A stretch of DNA of 64,000 bases from the NCBI RefSeq assembly GCF_024721975.1, contig NZ_JANQBB010000004.1, positions 62,001 through 126,000 of the forward strand. The letters run 5' to 3'. The DNA comes from Paenibacillus endoradicis (lineage in GTDB: Bacteria > Bacillota > Bacilli > Paenibacillales > Paenibacillaceae). Below the pieces are notes generated by a model. That model made no database searches and had not been told where the DNA came from. It was given only the letters and a program-made list of their open reading frames with translations. Position numbers and translations under genes: made by a program. Below, piece after piece: positions 15,757 through 25,260 of this stretch (position 1 is its first letter; every line of letters begins with the position of its first letter).

Positions 15757-17295
15757 ATGGCAGACCTGCTGGAAATGCGCAATATCCATAAAGTATACCC
15801 GAATGGTACAAGAGCCAATAAAGGTGTGTCCTTCTCCGTACGCCAAGGCGAAATTCATGCCTTGGTTGGCGAGAATGGCGCAGGAAAATCAACACTGATG
15901 AAAATTTTATTCGGTTTGGAAGCGCCTACAGATGGAGATATCTTGTATCAGGGCGAGAAGATTACACTGAAAAGCCCAAAGGATGCAATAAAATATGAAA
16001 TAGGTATGGTTCATCAGCATTTTATGCTGGTACCTTCTTTCACTGTAGCAGAGAACATTGTGCTTGGTATTGAACCCCGTAGAGGTGTACTGTCGGACCG
16101 AGGGAAGGCCGTAGCTGAAACCGAGCGACTCATTCAACAATTCGGACTCAAAGTAGATCCAATCGCTAAGGTGGAGAATATTTCCGTAGGACTGAAGCAA
16201 CGTGTCGAAATTTTAAAAGTATTGTATCGCGGAGCTCGGCTTATCATTCTTGATGAGCCGACCGCGGTTCTTACGCCGCAAGAAACAGATGAATTGTTCC
16301 AGTCGCTGAAGAAGCTTGTTCAAGAGGGTTATACCATTATTTTTATTACGCATAAGCTTAATGAAGTTATGGGTATTTCGGATCGAATTACGGTTCTCAA
16401 ATCAGGAAAAACTATTGCAACACTAAACACTTCTGAAACCAATAAGGAAGAAATTTCGAGATTGATGGTTGGGCGTGACGTTTTGTTACGTGTTCAAAAA
16501 GAGCCCGCTAATCCAAAGGAAAAGGTTTTAGCTTTTGATCAAGTAAGCTGTTTATCGGATACAGGAAGCCAAGTGCTTAAGGATGTGTCATTCCTGATTC
16601 GAGCGGGCGAAATCTTTGGAATTGCCGGTGTTGAAGGGAATGGGCAGACGGAGCTAATTGAAGTTATTACTGGTTTTAGAAAAAACTCAAAAGGCAAGAT
16701 AACTTTCTTAAATCATAATTTGGCGGATCATACAATTCGTGAAATTCGTAATATAGGTATAGGGCATATTGCAGAAGACCGGCAAACATGTGGTGCTTGC
16801 TTAACCTCCTCTATTAAGGAAAATTTAATTCTTGATTTGTATCGTGATCCTGCATTTCGTAAAGGACCGTTCCTGAATCAAAGGAAAATCCGAGAGCATG
16901 CTCAGCGACTCATTCAGGAATTTAACATTTTGACACAAAGTGAAGAGACATTAGCGGGTTCACTATCTGGTGGAAATATTCAAAAGATTGTTGTTGCTCG
17001 TGAAATTTCAAAAAATCCGAAGTTACTTATTGCTGCCCAGCCTACTCGTGGTGTAGATATTGGTTCCATTGAATTCATTCATAAAGAAATTGTTAAGAAA
17101 CGTGATGAGGGAACAGCCGTGCTACTTGTATCTGCTGAGCTATCTGAAGTAATGAGTCTGAGCGATAGAATTGGCGTTATCTATAATGGAGAACTAGCCG
17201 TAATATTGGAAAATTCCGATGATTTGACGGAAGAAGAGCTTGGATTCTATATGCTAGGTATTAAAAAACAAGAAGTGAGGGTGAACGCCACATGA
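15757..17295 (+). CDS. nupO: Nucleoside ABC importer ATP-binding protein (NupO-like, two NBDs)
   Basis: Start ATG 15757 follows AGGAGG; an upstream in-frame ATG lies within nupN. The 512 residues contain two ABC domains. The first has Walker A GENGAGKST (38-46) and Walker B LIILDEPTAVLTP; its signature is the degenerate ISVGLKQR. The second has a degenerate P-loop GVEGNGQTE, the signature LSGGNIQKIVVAR and an altered Walker B (LIAAQPTRGVD). This asymmetry is typical of RbsA/YufO-type proteins. It powers nucleoside import with NupP and NupQ, and its last codons overlap the nupP start (ATGA). Confidence 0.93.
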   Translation: MADLLEMRNIHKVYPNGTRANKGVSFSVRQGEIHALVGENGAGKSTLMKILFGLEAPTDGDILYQGEKITLKSPKDAIKYEIGMVHQHFMLVPSFTVAENIVLGIEPRRGVLSDRGKAVAETERLIQQFGLKVDPIAKVENISVGLKQRVEILKVLYRGARLIILDEPTAVLTPQETDELFQSLKKLVQEGYTIIFITHKLNEVMGISDRITVLKSGKTIATLNTSETNKEEISRLMVGRDVLLRVQKEPANPKEKVLAFDQVSCLSDTGSQVLKDVSFLIRAGEIFGIAGVEGNGQTELIEVITGFRKNSKGKITFLNHNLADHTIREIRNIGIGHIAEDRQTCGACLTSSIKENLILDLYRDPAFRKGPFLNQRKIREHAQRLIQEFNILTQSEETLAGSLSGGNIQKIVVAREISKNPKLLIAAQPTRGVDIGSIEFIHKEIVKKRDEGTAVLLVSAELSEVMSLSDRIGVIYNGELAVILENSDDLTEEELGFYMLGIKKQEVRVNAT

Positions 17296-18362
17296 AACAG
17301 AGAAATGCAATCTACCTTGATCTGCTAGGTATACTTCTGGCAATTGGGGCGGCCCTGTTCATTGGAATTATCGTAATTTTAGCTATAAGCAGTGAGCCGG
17401 TAGCGGCATTACGATCATTGTTTATTGATCCTTTTACAAGCTTGTTCAGCTTTGGTTCTGTACTGAATCGTATGGTGCCACTCGTATTTACTGGGCTCGC
17501 GATTGTTGTCGTATTCCAAAGTGGAGTATTCAGTATGGGAGCCGAAGGTCAACTGTATATGGGGGCATTAACAGGTGCGCTGGCAGCAGTATATATTCCG
17601 GGATTATCTCCATGGATTCACATTCCAGTAGTTATTATCGCTTCAATCATCGGCGGAGGATTGTATGGATTTATTCCGGGTTTTCTTAAAGCCGTATTTA
17701 AAGCGGATGAAATTGTATCGACGCTAATGTTTAACTTTATTGCCGTGTTATTCGTTTCTTATTTGTTGAACTATGTTCTAAAGGATCCTAATAGTGGTGG
17801 TTTTGCTCGATTGCCTTATGTCCAAGACAGTGCTAAGCTAGGTCAAATTATTCCAGGTATGCCGACGCATGCAGGCTTCTTGATTGCAATCATAGCATCT
17901 ATCGTTGTGTATTTTCTAATGTATAAGACGAAAATGGGATATGAGCTGCGTACAGTCGGTAAAAACCCATTATTCGCTGAATATGGTGGTATTGCAACGA
18001 AAAAAGTTATTATGTTGAGTATTGCGATCAGCGGTGCGCTTGCTGGTTTGGGTGGAGCAGTTGAAGTAACGGGTATGCATGGCACGCTTAAAGAAGGCTT
18101 CTCTGTAGGCCTTGGCTTTGACGGTATTATTGTCTGCTTGCTTGCACGAAACCATCCGATTGGTGTATTGTTGGCTGCGTTCTTCTATGCGTATTTACAG
18201 GTTGGCGGACAAGCGATGCAGGCCAACAGCGACGTCCCGCGCGATATTGCTATTATTATTCAAGCATTGCTAGTTCTATTTATTTCTTCACAAGCAATCT
18301 TTGCTTATTTGAAGCAAAGAAAACTACGTTCCGCGCAAGGAGGTGCTCCAGTTGCTAAGTAA
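17292..18362 (+). CDS. nupP: Nucleoside ABC importer permease (NupP-like)
   Basis: This 356-residue integral membrane protein has about eight to ten hydrophobic segments and the BPD_transp_2 (RbsC/LIV-type) signature, seen in FQSGVFSMGAEGQLYMGALTG (about 76-96) and later GAVEVTGMHGTL and GLGFDGIIVCLLARNHPIG. It starts with a four-base overlap with nupO and ends overlapping the nupQ start, so the three are translated as a block. It forms half of the transmembrane channel for nucleosides. Confidence 0.92.
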   Translation: MKQRNAIYLDLLGILLAIGAALFIGIIVILAISSEPVAALRSLFIDPFTSLFSFGSVLNRMVPLVFTGLAIVVVFQSGVFSMGAEGQLYMGALTGALAAVYIPGLSPWIHIPVVIIASIIGGGLYGFIPGFLKAVFKADEIVSTLMFNFIAVLFVSYLLNYVLKDPNSGGFARLPYVQDSAKLGQIIPGMPTHAGFLIAIIASIVVYFLMYKTKMGYELRTVGKNPLFAEYGGIATKKVIMLSIAISGALAGLGGAVEVTGMHGTLKEGFSVGLGFDGIIVCLLARNHPIGVLLAAFFYAYLQVGGQAMQANSDVPRDIAIIIQALLVLFISSQAIFAYLKQRKLRSAQGGAPVAK

Positions 18363-19284
18363 TATTTGGGATCAGACAGCAAATCTAACGCTGATTGTTA
18401 TACTACTTCGTACACTGCCGCCAATTTTACTAGGAGCCTTGGGCGGACTCATGACAGACAGGGCAGGCGTTATCAACATCGGTATTGAAGGTTTGATGCT
18501 CGTATCGGCCTTTATGTCAATTGCAGTTGGTTCAGCCACAGGCAATTGGTTCCTTGGAGTCGCAGGTGGCACAATAGCATCTATGCTGGTCAGTTACGGA
18601 ATGGCCTTCTTCTCCTTAAAGATGAAGGTAGACATTATTATTGCCGGATTTGTTGTCAACATTTTTGGCGCCGGGATTACTGTCGTGCTCATGAGTATCT
18701 TTTATAATTCACATGGTAGCTTTATGCCTTCTGTTCCGGTGAAGATACCGAATGTTGTAATTCCATTTCTAGAAAACATCCCGGTCATTGGTAAACTACT
18801 AAGTGGTCATAATCTTATGGTTTGGATTTGTTTTCTAGCTGTTGTATTTTGTTTCTTCTTGTTGTATCGAACTCCTTATGGTGCACATTTGCGAGCAACA
18901 GGCGAAGAACCAAGCGCAGCACGTTCGCTTGGAATCAATGTTAACCGAATTCAATATTCTGCAATCATTTGGAGCGGCTTCTTCTCTGGTCTTGCAGGCG
19001 CATATTTATCCATGGGTATGACAAGCATGTTCGTCAGAGATATGACAGCAGGCACAGGATTTCTTGCTTTGGCAGTCGTTATTTTTGGTAATCGTCATCC
19101 GTTTGGGATACTGGCGGGCTCAAGTATATTTGCGCTTGCGAGTGCTTTGACGATGATCATTGAGACAACACCAGGCAACGTTATACCAAGCCAATTTATT
19201 AAAATGGTTCCCTATGTAGTTACAATCGTTGCGTTAGTTATTTACGCAATTAGAAAGAATAGAAAAACAATGTTAGCATCCTAA
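18352..19284 (+). CDS. nupQ: Nucleoside ABC importer permease (NupQ-like)
   Basis: I place the start at TTG 18352, eight bases after AAGGAGG and inside the end of nupP; a GTG at 18343 lies on the ribosome binding site itself. The 310-residue protein has eight or so membrane helices with the BPD_transp_2 features LGGLMTDRAGVINIGIEGLML and GTGFLALAVVIFGNRHPFG. It is the second half of the channel. The gap to the nucleoside hydrolase gene is only 19 bases. Confidence 0.9.
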   Translation: MLSNIWDQTANLTLIVILLRTLPPILLGALGGLMTDRAGVINIGIEGLMLVSAFMSIAVGSATGNWFLGVAGGTIASMLVSYGMAFFSLKMKVDIIIAGFVVNIFGAGITVVLMSIFYNSHGSFMPSVPVKIPNVVIPFLENIPVIGKLLSGHNLMVWICFLAVVFCFFLLYRTPYGAHLRATGEEPSAARSLGINVNRIQYSAIIWSGFFSGLAGAYLSMGMTSMFVRDMTAGTGFLALAVVIFGNRHPFGILAGSSIFALASALTMIIETTPGNVIPSQFIKMVPYVVTIVALVIYAIRKNRKTMLAS

Positions 19285-19303
19285 TTCTTTGGAGGTCATG
19301 CAT

Positions 19304-20254
19304 ATGTCAGCAGTACACAACATGATTATCGACGCGGACACAGGTATCGACGACTCAATTGCAATCTTACATGCTTTGAAAGCAAAGGATGTAAGATTGG
19401 AGGGGATTACCACGGTATTCGGTAATTCGAGTGTAGATCAAGCTACAGAGAATACGATTCGTCTGATTCAGCTGGCTCAGCCAAGTTATGAGGTTCCGGT
19501 CGCTAAAGGCGCCGCCAAGCCATTAGTACGCGAATGGGGGGGGCCGGTGGTTCATGTCCATGGTGATAATGGAATAGGTAATGTCGAGCTGCCGCCATCA
19601 GGGCAGCAACCGATTGCAGAATCTGCAGCACAATTTATCGTTCGTAAAGCAAATGAAATGCCAGGTGAAATCACACTGGTTACACTAGGACGCTTAACAA
19701 ATGTAGCGCTAGCGTTAGAGCTTGATCCTGATCTCCCTCGGAAGCTAAAGCATGTTGTCACAATGGGCGGTACCGTATTTGCTCCAGGTAATGTTACCCC
19801 TGTCGTCGAAGCAAATTTGCGAGGGGATCCGGAAGCAATTGACCGTGTTATTCGTTCTGGTATGTCCATGACACTTGTTGGACTAGATGTAACGATGAAA
19901 GCGAAGCTGAATAAGCAGCATTTGGAAAAGCTTGCACAGGTGTGTCGTTCGGAAAACACTGCAATTGTGCAATATATGCAAGATGTGACTCAATATTATT
20001 TTAGCTACTATAGTCTTGAATGTAATTTAACGGACACTTGTCCGCTTCATGACCCATTGGCCATTCTCGTTGCTCGCATGCCTGAAATCGCAAGGATGCA
20101 GCCAATGAAAGTGCAGATTGAATGTGAAGGTACAATTACAGCAGGAGCTGTAATTGCTGACTTGCGGACAAATCCCAGTAATGGAGACGACATTATGGTA
20201 TGTTTGGATGTCAATTCAGAGCAGGTTGTTAATGAATTGCTTTCTGTGTTTTAG
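19304..20254 (+). CDS. iunH: Inosine/uridine-preferring nucleoside hydrolase
   Basis: ATG 19304 is preferred to one at 19289 because GGAGG lies eight bases before it and the family start (IIDADTGIDD) comes directly after. The calcium-binding motif DADTGIDD (residues 10-17) deviates slightly from the usual DTDPGxDD but keeps the aspartates, and HDPLAI near residue 250 supplies the conserved His-Asp. The enzyme hydrolyses N-glycosidic bonds of imported nucleosides to base and ribose, a phosphate-free route parallel to DeoD. It follows the importer with a short gap and precedes an intra-operon hairpin. Confidence 0.9.
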   Translation: MSAVHNMIIDADTGIDDSIAILHALKAKDVRLEGITTVFGNSSVDQATENTIRLIQLAQPSYEVPVAKGAAKPLVREWGGPVVHVHGDNGIGNVELPPSGQQPIAESAAQFIVRKANEMPGEITLVTLGRLTNVALALELDPDLPRKLKHVVTMGGTVFAPGNVTPVVEANLRGDPEAIDRVIRSGMSMTLVGLDVTMKAKLNKQHLEKLAQVCRSENTAIVQYMQDVTQYYFSYYSLECNLTDTCPLHDPLAILVARMPEIARMQPMKVQIECEGTITAGAVIADLRTNPSNGDDIMVCLDVNSEQVVNELLSVF

Positions 20255-20278
20255 TAGAATCACATTGAACTGGAATTG

Positions 20279-20323
20279 GAGTTGTCCCCAAACGTTTAGC
20301 AATTTGTGGGATAACTCTTTTTT
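20279..20323 (+). terminator. Intra-operon attenuating hairpin before deoB
   Basis: GAGTTGTCCCCA (20279-20290) pairs imperfectly with TGTGGGATAACTC (20305-20317) followed by six T. It sits between iunH and deoB, so deoB expression may be reduced relative to the importer genes. Confidence 0.65.
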
Positions 20324-20343
20324 CTGTAAGGAGGAGTATATAC

Positions 20344-21531
20344 ATGAAGCACACCCCACGATTTAAGCGGATTTTTACCATTGTTATGGATTCTGTAGGG
20401 ATTGGTGAAGCCCCAGATGCAGAGAAATTTGGCGATGTAGGAGCGCACACATTGCGGCATATCGCAGAAAGAATGAACGGGCTTTATGCTCCTGTATTAT
20501 CAAAGCTCGGGTTAAGCCATATCGATGCCATTCCTGGGGTACCAAGAGTAGAGCGGCCTTTAGCTTATTACACCAAAATGCAAGAGGCTTCGAATGGGAA
20601 GGATACGATGACTGGGCATTGGGAAATCATGGGTTTACGAGTCGAAGTTCCTTTTAAAGTATTTCCTGATGGATTTCCGAATGCATTAATTCATGAATTA
20701 GAGCAAAGAACAGGACGGAAGATCATTGGGAATAAGCCAGCTAGCGGTACAGAGATTTTGGATGAACTTGGACAAGAGCATATGTTGACAGGTGCGCTTA
20801 TTATTTATACATCAGCTGATTCCGTGATTCAGATTGCTGCTCATGAAGAGATTGTTCCCTTGGAAGAGCTATATCAAATTTGTGAAATTGCTAGAGAAAT
20901 TACGTTGCGCGAGGAATACATGCTCGGTAGAGTGATTGCCAGACCATTCCTCGGTCAGCCGGAAAGCTTCAAGAGGACTCCAAACCGTCATGATTATGCT
21001 TTGAAGCCTTCTGGAAGAACAGTGATGAATGAGCTCAAGGATGCTGGGTTTGATGTACTAGCAATTGGTAAAATCTCAGATATCTATGATGGTGAGGGTG
21101 TCACTACAACTTTGCGAACTGTGTCCAATATGGATGGCATGGATAAACTCATGGAGACAATTCATACTGATTTTACAGGACTTAGCTTCTTAAATCTGGT
21201 TGATTTTGACGCACTTTATGGACATCGTAGAGATCCGATCGGATATGGCAAAGCGATAGAAGAATTTGATGTTCGATTAAATGAAGTTCTCGAAGAGCTA
21301 AGAGAAGATGATCTGCTTATCATTACAGCAGACCATGGTAACGATCCTACTCATGCGGGTACAGACCATACGCGTGAATATGTGCCCTTACTCATCTACA
21401 GCAAGAGTTTTACAGAGCAGAGTAATCTGCCTTTAAGTAACACATTTTCAGATATTGGGGCAACGATTGCTGATAATTTTGGTCTAACCATGCCACAATT
21501 TGGACGGAGTCTCCTGCAGGAGCTTAAATAA
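20344..21531 (+). CDS. deoB: Phosphopentomutase
   Basis: This 395-residue alkaline-phosphatase-superfamily enzyme has the metal site [12 protein letters not shown] (15-26), the phospho-threonine loop [10 protein letters not shown] (Thr88 by analogy with the characterised Bacillus enzyme) and the second metal site [18 protein letters not shown]. It interconverts (deoxy)ribose-1-phosphate and the 5-phosphate, feeding DeoD products into pentose metabolism. It ends the nucleoside operon; AAGGAGG precedes the ATG. A relic of a second deoB C-terminus plus terminator lies after the NCS2 permease at 12105-12200. Confidence 0.96.
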   Translation: MKHTPRFKRIFTIVMDSVGIGEAPDAEKFGDVGAHTLRHIAERMNGLYAPVLSKLGLSHIDAIPGVPRVERPLAYYTKMQEASNGKDTMTGHWEIMGLRVEVPFKVFPDGFPNALIHELEQRTGRKIIGNKPASGTEILDELGQEHMLTGALIIYTSADSVIQIAAHEEIVPLEELYQICEIAREITLREEYMLGRVIARPFLGQPESFKRTPNRHDYALKPSGRTVMNELKDAGFDVLAIGKISDIYDGEGVTTTLRTVSNMDGMDKLMETIHTDFTGLSFLNLVDFDALYGHRRDPIGYGKAIEEFDVRLNEVLEELREDDLLIITADHGNDPTHAGTDHTREYVPLLIYSKSFTEQSNLPLSNTFSDIGATIADNFGLTMPQFGRSLLQELK

Positions 21532-21547
21532 ACCTCATAGGATAGAC

Positions 21548-21592
21548 ACAGGATATCTAACTGGCAATTGGTGAGAAGGTATCCTGTTTTTC
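21548..21592 (+). terminator. Terminator of the deoD-deoB operon
   Basis: ACAGGAT (21548-21554) pairs with ATCCTGT (21581-21587) and is followed by a T run. It is homologous to the permease terminator at 12154-12200. Confidence 0.88.
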
Positions 21593-21698
21593 TGTAAAAA
21601 AACTAAGGTGTATTGGCCTCTTTCGGGATTTGATCCCTCAATCCTAAGCAAGCAGGCTTATGTTACGCTATGGGATGACAGTGTTTGGCTCTATAAAT

Positions 21699-21716
21699 GA
21701 TACGGTGAACCGTATC
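21699..21716. repeat. Short palindrome of a degenerate interspersed element
   Basis: GATACGGT-GA-ACCGTATC is a near-perfect palindrome in non-coding DNA. Single-sided, degraded versions appear near 10045-10070 and 31790-31815 followed by AGTAGTGGcAAAGCA-like sequence. Confidence 0.4.
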
Positions 21717-21736
21717 GTAAGCAAGGATTTAAAATC

Positions 21737-21766
21737 AAAGAGCCCTTCTATCGTGAAGGGCTCTTT
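21737..21766. terminator. Bidirectional terminator before the RidA-like gene end
   Basis: AAAGAGCCCTTC (21737-21748) and GAAGGGCTCTTT (21755-21766) pair perfectly around a 6-base loop. On the minus strand it closes the RidA-like gene. Confidence 0.85.
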
Positions 21767-21788
21767 CTTAGATGCTCCATATTAGGGT

Positions 21789-22190
21789 TTAACCTGCAGC
21801 CCAAACATCTAATTCAATTTTCAATTCAGGTAAACCTAATCCATTAATATAAGCAACCGTCATTGAAGGAGGAGTGGGACCGAATACTTTATTCCAAATA
21901 GCATAGAAATGATCCCAATCGATTTCTTCTGTAGCCCAAATGTTGATTTTAATGACATGATCAGGGGTCAACGTTTGAGATGCAAGGATATCAACAATAT
22001 TACTCATGGTATTGGTTACTTGTTGATTAAAATCTGATGGGATATTATCGTTTTGATCGATACCAATTTGACCAGAAAAAACAAACATTTCAGCATTTCT
22101 GCTTATTTTTGTCACATGACTATAGCTTCCAACTGGTTTTGTAATATTTTCAGGATTATATCTATGAATAACATTATTATTTAATTTCAT
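21789..22190 (-). CDS. RidA/YjgF-family protein lacking the canonical arginine
   Basis: ATG 22190 is chosen because AAGGAG lies ten bases before it and the frame upstream is AT-rich and non-conserved; it gives 133 residues, the family size. Family features are SYSHVTKISRNAEMFVFSGQIGID and the C-terminal VAYINGLGLPELKIELDVWA. Active RidA deaminases carry an Arg in the P-x-R-S/T segment near the end; here that segment reads PPSMTVAYI and no Arg is present. It may therefore not hydrolyse reactive 2-imino acids and could be a ligand-binding or chaperone-like Rid homologue. It stands alone. Confidence 0.85.
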   Translation of the reverse strand: MKLNNNVIHRYNPENITKPVGSYSHVTKISRNAEMFVFSGQIGIDQNDNIPSDFNQQVTNTMSNIVDILASQTLTPDHVIKINIWATEEIDWDHFYAIWNKVFGPTPPSMTVAYINGLGLPELKIELDVWAAG

Positions 22191-22457
22191 CGAGTAAATT
22201 CTCCTTATAAATAGAAAAAATATAACTAGAGATAGTTTATATTTTTTCGCTGTTTTTTCACTACACTTAATATTGGACAGACTTATCCCGTCGATATCAA
22301 TTCTAGTGAAAGACAGCAGTAGAATACCCAATACCAAAGGATAAAAATTTAATCGATCTCTTCTTCATCAAGTATTCCTCCTTAATATTTATAATTAAAA
22401 TTACATACTGCAGAATAATAACATAAACGCAAGAAAAATAATAGTAAATTCAACTAG

Positions 22458-23201
22458 CTACTGATACAACCAAATCCCCGAAACCGTCATTACCGCAGGA
22501 AGCACCGCTTCATCCACCGCCACATTGTCATACCATCCACCTACGGCAAGGTTGAGCACGAGATAGAAAGACTCGTCAAACGGCATAATGTCCGGTTGCT
22601 GGCGACGCTCGGCGTAGCAATATCCATCTACTAGCCATCGAATAGATTTAGCGTCCCATTCCAGTGCATAATCATGAAACTCATTAATCGTACTATTTTT
22701 AAGCTGATAGGAGAACTCATCGGTGACTTTATGGTCCCAATCTTTTCCGTAGTGCAGCGTACCGGATACTTGCTTAGGCAGACGACCTTTCGCTTCCATA
22801 ATATCGATTTCGCCCGATGCAGGCCAAGGTCCATAAACCTCTTTTTGTGGAAGCAACCAGATGGCAGGCCATAGTCCCTGTCCCACTGGCAGTTTTGCAC
22901 GGATAACTAGTTTGCCGTAGCAAAAAGAAAGATGATTTCTGGTGTCCAGACGTGCCGATGTATAGGCAAAGCTTCGCCCGTCTGCTTCAGTAGTTTCTCG
23001 GCGCGCGCATAGGTTTAAGCCAAATTCATTGATATACAGATTGTTAGAATTACCTGTATAAAACTGTTGTTCACCGTTACCCCAACCTGGACATACGACG
23101 TTACCATTACTATCAAGCAAGTCATTACCTAGGCGTATGTTCCATGCACTTAAATCAGTACTACCATCTACAAAATTCTGCTGCCATATAAGCTTGTTCA
23201 T
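22458..23201 (-). CDS. Intracellular GH16 beta-1,3-glucanase (laminarinase-like)
   Basis: The 247-residue single-domain protein carries the GH16 catalytic motif GEIDIMEAKG with nucleophile Glu131, Asp133 and acid/base Glu136, plus the conserved RAKLPVGQGLWPAIWLLP (101-118). No signal peptide is present: it begins MNKLIWQQNF after an AAGGAG site, so it acts in the cytoplasm, presumably on imported beta-1,3-gluco-oligosaccharides. The catalytic region closely resembles that of the large secreted glucanase at 33171, suggesting duplication. It is divergent from the ABC importer genes and shares their regulatory gap. Confidence 0.93.
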   Translation of the reverse strand: MNKLIWQQNFVDGSTDLSAWNIRLGNDLLDSNGNVVCPGWGNGEQQFYTGNSNNLYINEFGLNLCARRETTEADGRSFAYTSARLDTRNHLSFCYGKLVIRAKLPVGQGLWPAIWLLPQKEVYGPWPASGEIDIMEAKGRLPKQVSGTLHYGKDWDHKVTDEFSYQLKNSTINEFHDYALEWDAKSIRWLVDGYCYAERRQQPDIMPFDESFYLVLNLAVGGWYDNVAVDEAVLPAVMTVSGIWLYQ

Positions 23202-23260
23202 TCCCTGCACACTCCTTTCATCTATCCATAGCATACTTAATTTTAGTATATGGTCAATCG

Positions 23261-23276
23261 AATCTAAAAAATTGGG
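23261..23276. promoter_or_regulatory. 16-base motif shared with the secreted-glucanase upstream region
   Basis: AATCTAAAAAATTGGG occurs here and, identically, at 32858-32873. Both are preceded by CAATC and followed by GGTCA-like sequence. It lies in the divergent gap between the intracellular glucanase and the importer, and is a candidate site for the YesN-type regulator at 28916. Confidence 0.55.
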
Positions 23277-23348
23277 ATAGGGTCAATAATCGTGGCCTTT
23301 TTTTTCTATGCGCATTTTCATACGATGTAATAGAAGGGGGCACACAAT

Positions 23349-24269
23349 ATGTTCCAACACAAAAATGGACCGATGAAAACATTTTTTAATCAATGGCAAT
23401 TGCAAAGCATGGTAATCCCCGGCATTATCTGGATGGTCATCTTTTGTTATATCCCGATGTTTTGGCTAATTATTGCATTTATGGACTTTAGCATTGCTAA
23501 ACCTATGTTGCAATCGCCATTTGTCGGACTAAAACATTTCCAAGACTTTATGACAGATGACCGTTTCTGGCGCTCTATCCGCAATACGCTCGGAATGAGC
23601 AGCATTAAGTTATTACTGGGCTTTCCAATTCCTATTTTATTTGCCTTGATGCTCAATGAAATAAGAAGTATTCGATTTAAGCGTACGGTTCAAACCATTT
23701 CGTACTTGCCGCACTTTATTGCTTGGACAATTTTTGGCGGCATCATGCTTAATTGGCTCGGTGAGGGCGGTTTGATGAACCAAGTAATGATGGCACTAGG
23801 GCTTCAAGAACGCGAAATTCTGTATAACAGCGATGCGAAGTACTTTTGGTGGATTACCTATTTCTCTGATACGCTCAAAGAAACTGGCTGGAGTGCTATC
23901 ATCTATATAGCTGCAATATCTGGCATAGATCCAGCACTATACGAAGCGGCGGAACTCGATGGTGCAAACCGCTGGCAACGCATGTGGCATATTACCATTC
24001 AAAGCATACGACCAACGATTGCGATATTGTTTATCCTCGCTGTCGCAGGGATATTGGGTAGTAACTTTGAACAGATCTTTATGTTGAAGAACAACATGAA
24101 CATGAAGATGGCTGAAAGTCTAGATTTGTATATTTATAACATGGGCTTAGTATCTGGGCGCTACTCGTTCTCAACCGCCGTCTTGTTTGCCCGCTCGATT
24201 GTAGCACTAGCGCTATTGTTCTTAGCTAATCACACATCTAAAAAACTAACTGGCGATAGTATTTTCTGA
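23349..24269 (+). CDS. Sugar ABC importer permease, LplB type
   Basis: The 306-residue protein has six membrane helices and the EAA-type ATPase-contact loop EAAELDGANRWQRMWHITIQ (about 197-216). It matches the LplB group of carbohydrate permeases common in Paenibacillus. It begins the importer operon after a GGGGG ribosome binding site. By context the importer should carry beta-1,3-gluco-oligosaccharides. No ATPase gene is present here, so a shared MsmX-like ATPase elsewhere is expected. The upstream region and first codons are copied at 3562. Confidence 0.93.
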   Translation: MFQHKNGPMKTFFNQWQLQSMVIPGIIWMVIFCYIPMFWLIIAFMDFSIAKPMLQSPFVGLKHFQDFMTDDRFWRSIRNTLGMSSIKLLLGFPIPILFALMLNEIRSIRFKRTVQTISYLPHFIAWTIFGGIMLNWLGEGGLMNQVMMALGLQEREILYNSDAKYFWWITYFSDTLKETGWSAIIYIAAISGIDPALYEAAELDGANRWQRMWHITIQSIRPTIAILFILAVAGILGSNFEQIFMLKNNMNMKMAESLDLYIYNMGLVSGRYSFSTAVLFARSIVALALLFLANHTSKKLTGDSIF

Positions 24270-24285
24270 TTAGGAGGGCAGATAC

Positions 24286-25170
24286 ATGAAAAAAAGCATA
24301 AGATTTCGGCGTTTCGGAGTATTTGATGTCTGCAATGCTGTGCTGATGGTAGCTGTTTGCTTTATAACGCTATACCCAATGTGGTTTGTATTCATCAACT
24401 CGCTTAATGCGCCGGAGCATGCCATACTCGGTACGGTCAACTGGTTTCCAAAGGAGATATCGCTCGATAGTTACAGTGTCGTATTTAATGATAAAGGTTT
24501 AATGAACGGTTTTTACATCACTACAATGCGTACAGTAATAGGGACAACGGTGCATGTGTTGTTTACTGCTATTATTGCTTACGGATTGAGTAAGACTAAT
24601 CTTATTGGTCGCAAGGTGTATATGAAAATTGCTTTAATTACGATGTTGTTTTCTGGTGGATTGATTCCTTCGTTTATTCTAATGACTAAGCTGGGATTGT
24701 ACGATAACTTCTTAGTATTCATCATTCCTGCAATGTACACGTTTTTCAATATGATTATTTTTATGAGTTTCTTTCGAACTATCCCCGATAGCTTAGAGGA
24801 ATCTGCAAAAGTAGACGGTGCTTCAGATTATGGCGTCCTATTCAAAATCGTTATGCCTAATAGTATGGCTGTTATTGCAACGATATCGCTTTTTTCAGCG
24901 GTATATCATTGGAACGATTATTATCAAGGAGTCATTTATATCTACTCACAGGATAAGGTGCCACTGCAAACGATGCTATACAAAATCGTGGCAGAGAACT
25001 CTATGTCTTTCATGCAGCAGCAAGCGATGGCACAGTTCGGAGCGAAGCTACCAGGTAACTCCATTAAATTTGCATCGATGATGGTGGCTACATTACCTAT
25101 TCTTATGTTCTATCCCTTTATTCAACGTTATCTGGTCAAAGGTGTAATGATTGGTGCGATTAAAGGGTAA
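24286..25170 (+). CDS. Sugar ABC importer permease, YtcP type
   Basis: The 294-residue partner permease has six helices and the EAA loop EESAKVDGASDYGVLFKIVMPN (about 166-187, Glu-Glu-Ser replacing Glu-Ala-Ala). It ends KGVMIGAIKG, the usual C-terminus of the YtcP/LacG group. It starts 16 bases after the LplB-like gene with AGGAGG. Together the two form the membrane channel of the importer. Confidence 0.93.
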   Translation: MKKSIRFRRFGVFDVCNAVLMVAVCFITLYPMWFVFINSLNAPEHAILGTVNWFPKEISLDSYSVVFNDKGLMNGFYITTMRTVIGTTVHVLFTAIIAYGLSKTNLIGRKVYMKIALITMLFSGGLIPSFILMTKLGLYDNFLVFIIPAMYTFFNMIIFMSFFRTIPDSLEESAKVDGASDYGVLFKIVMPNSMAVIATISLFSAVYHWNDYYQGVIYIYSQDKVPLQTMLYKIVAENSMSFMQQQAMAQFGAKLPGNSIKFASMMVATLPILMFYPFIQRYLVKGVMIGAIKG

Positions 25171-25260
25171 GTGTCATATGCCAATCTAAGCTATCGTGTA
25201 GAGAGGTATATGGTATCAATATATTAAATAAAATCGTAGTAAAGAAAGGTTGATGAAGTA

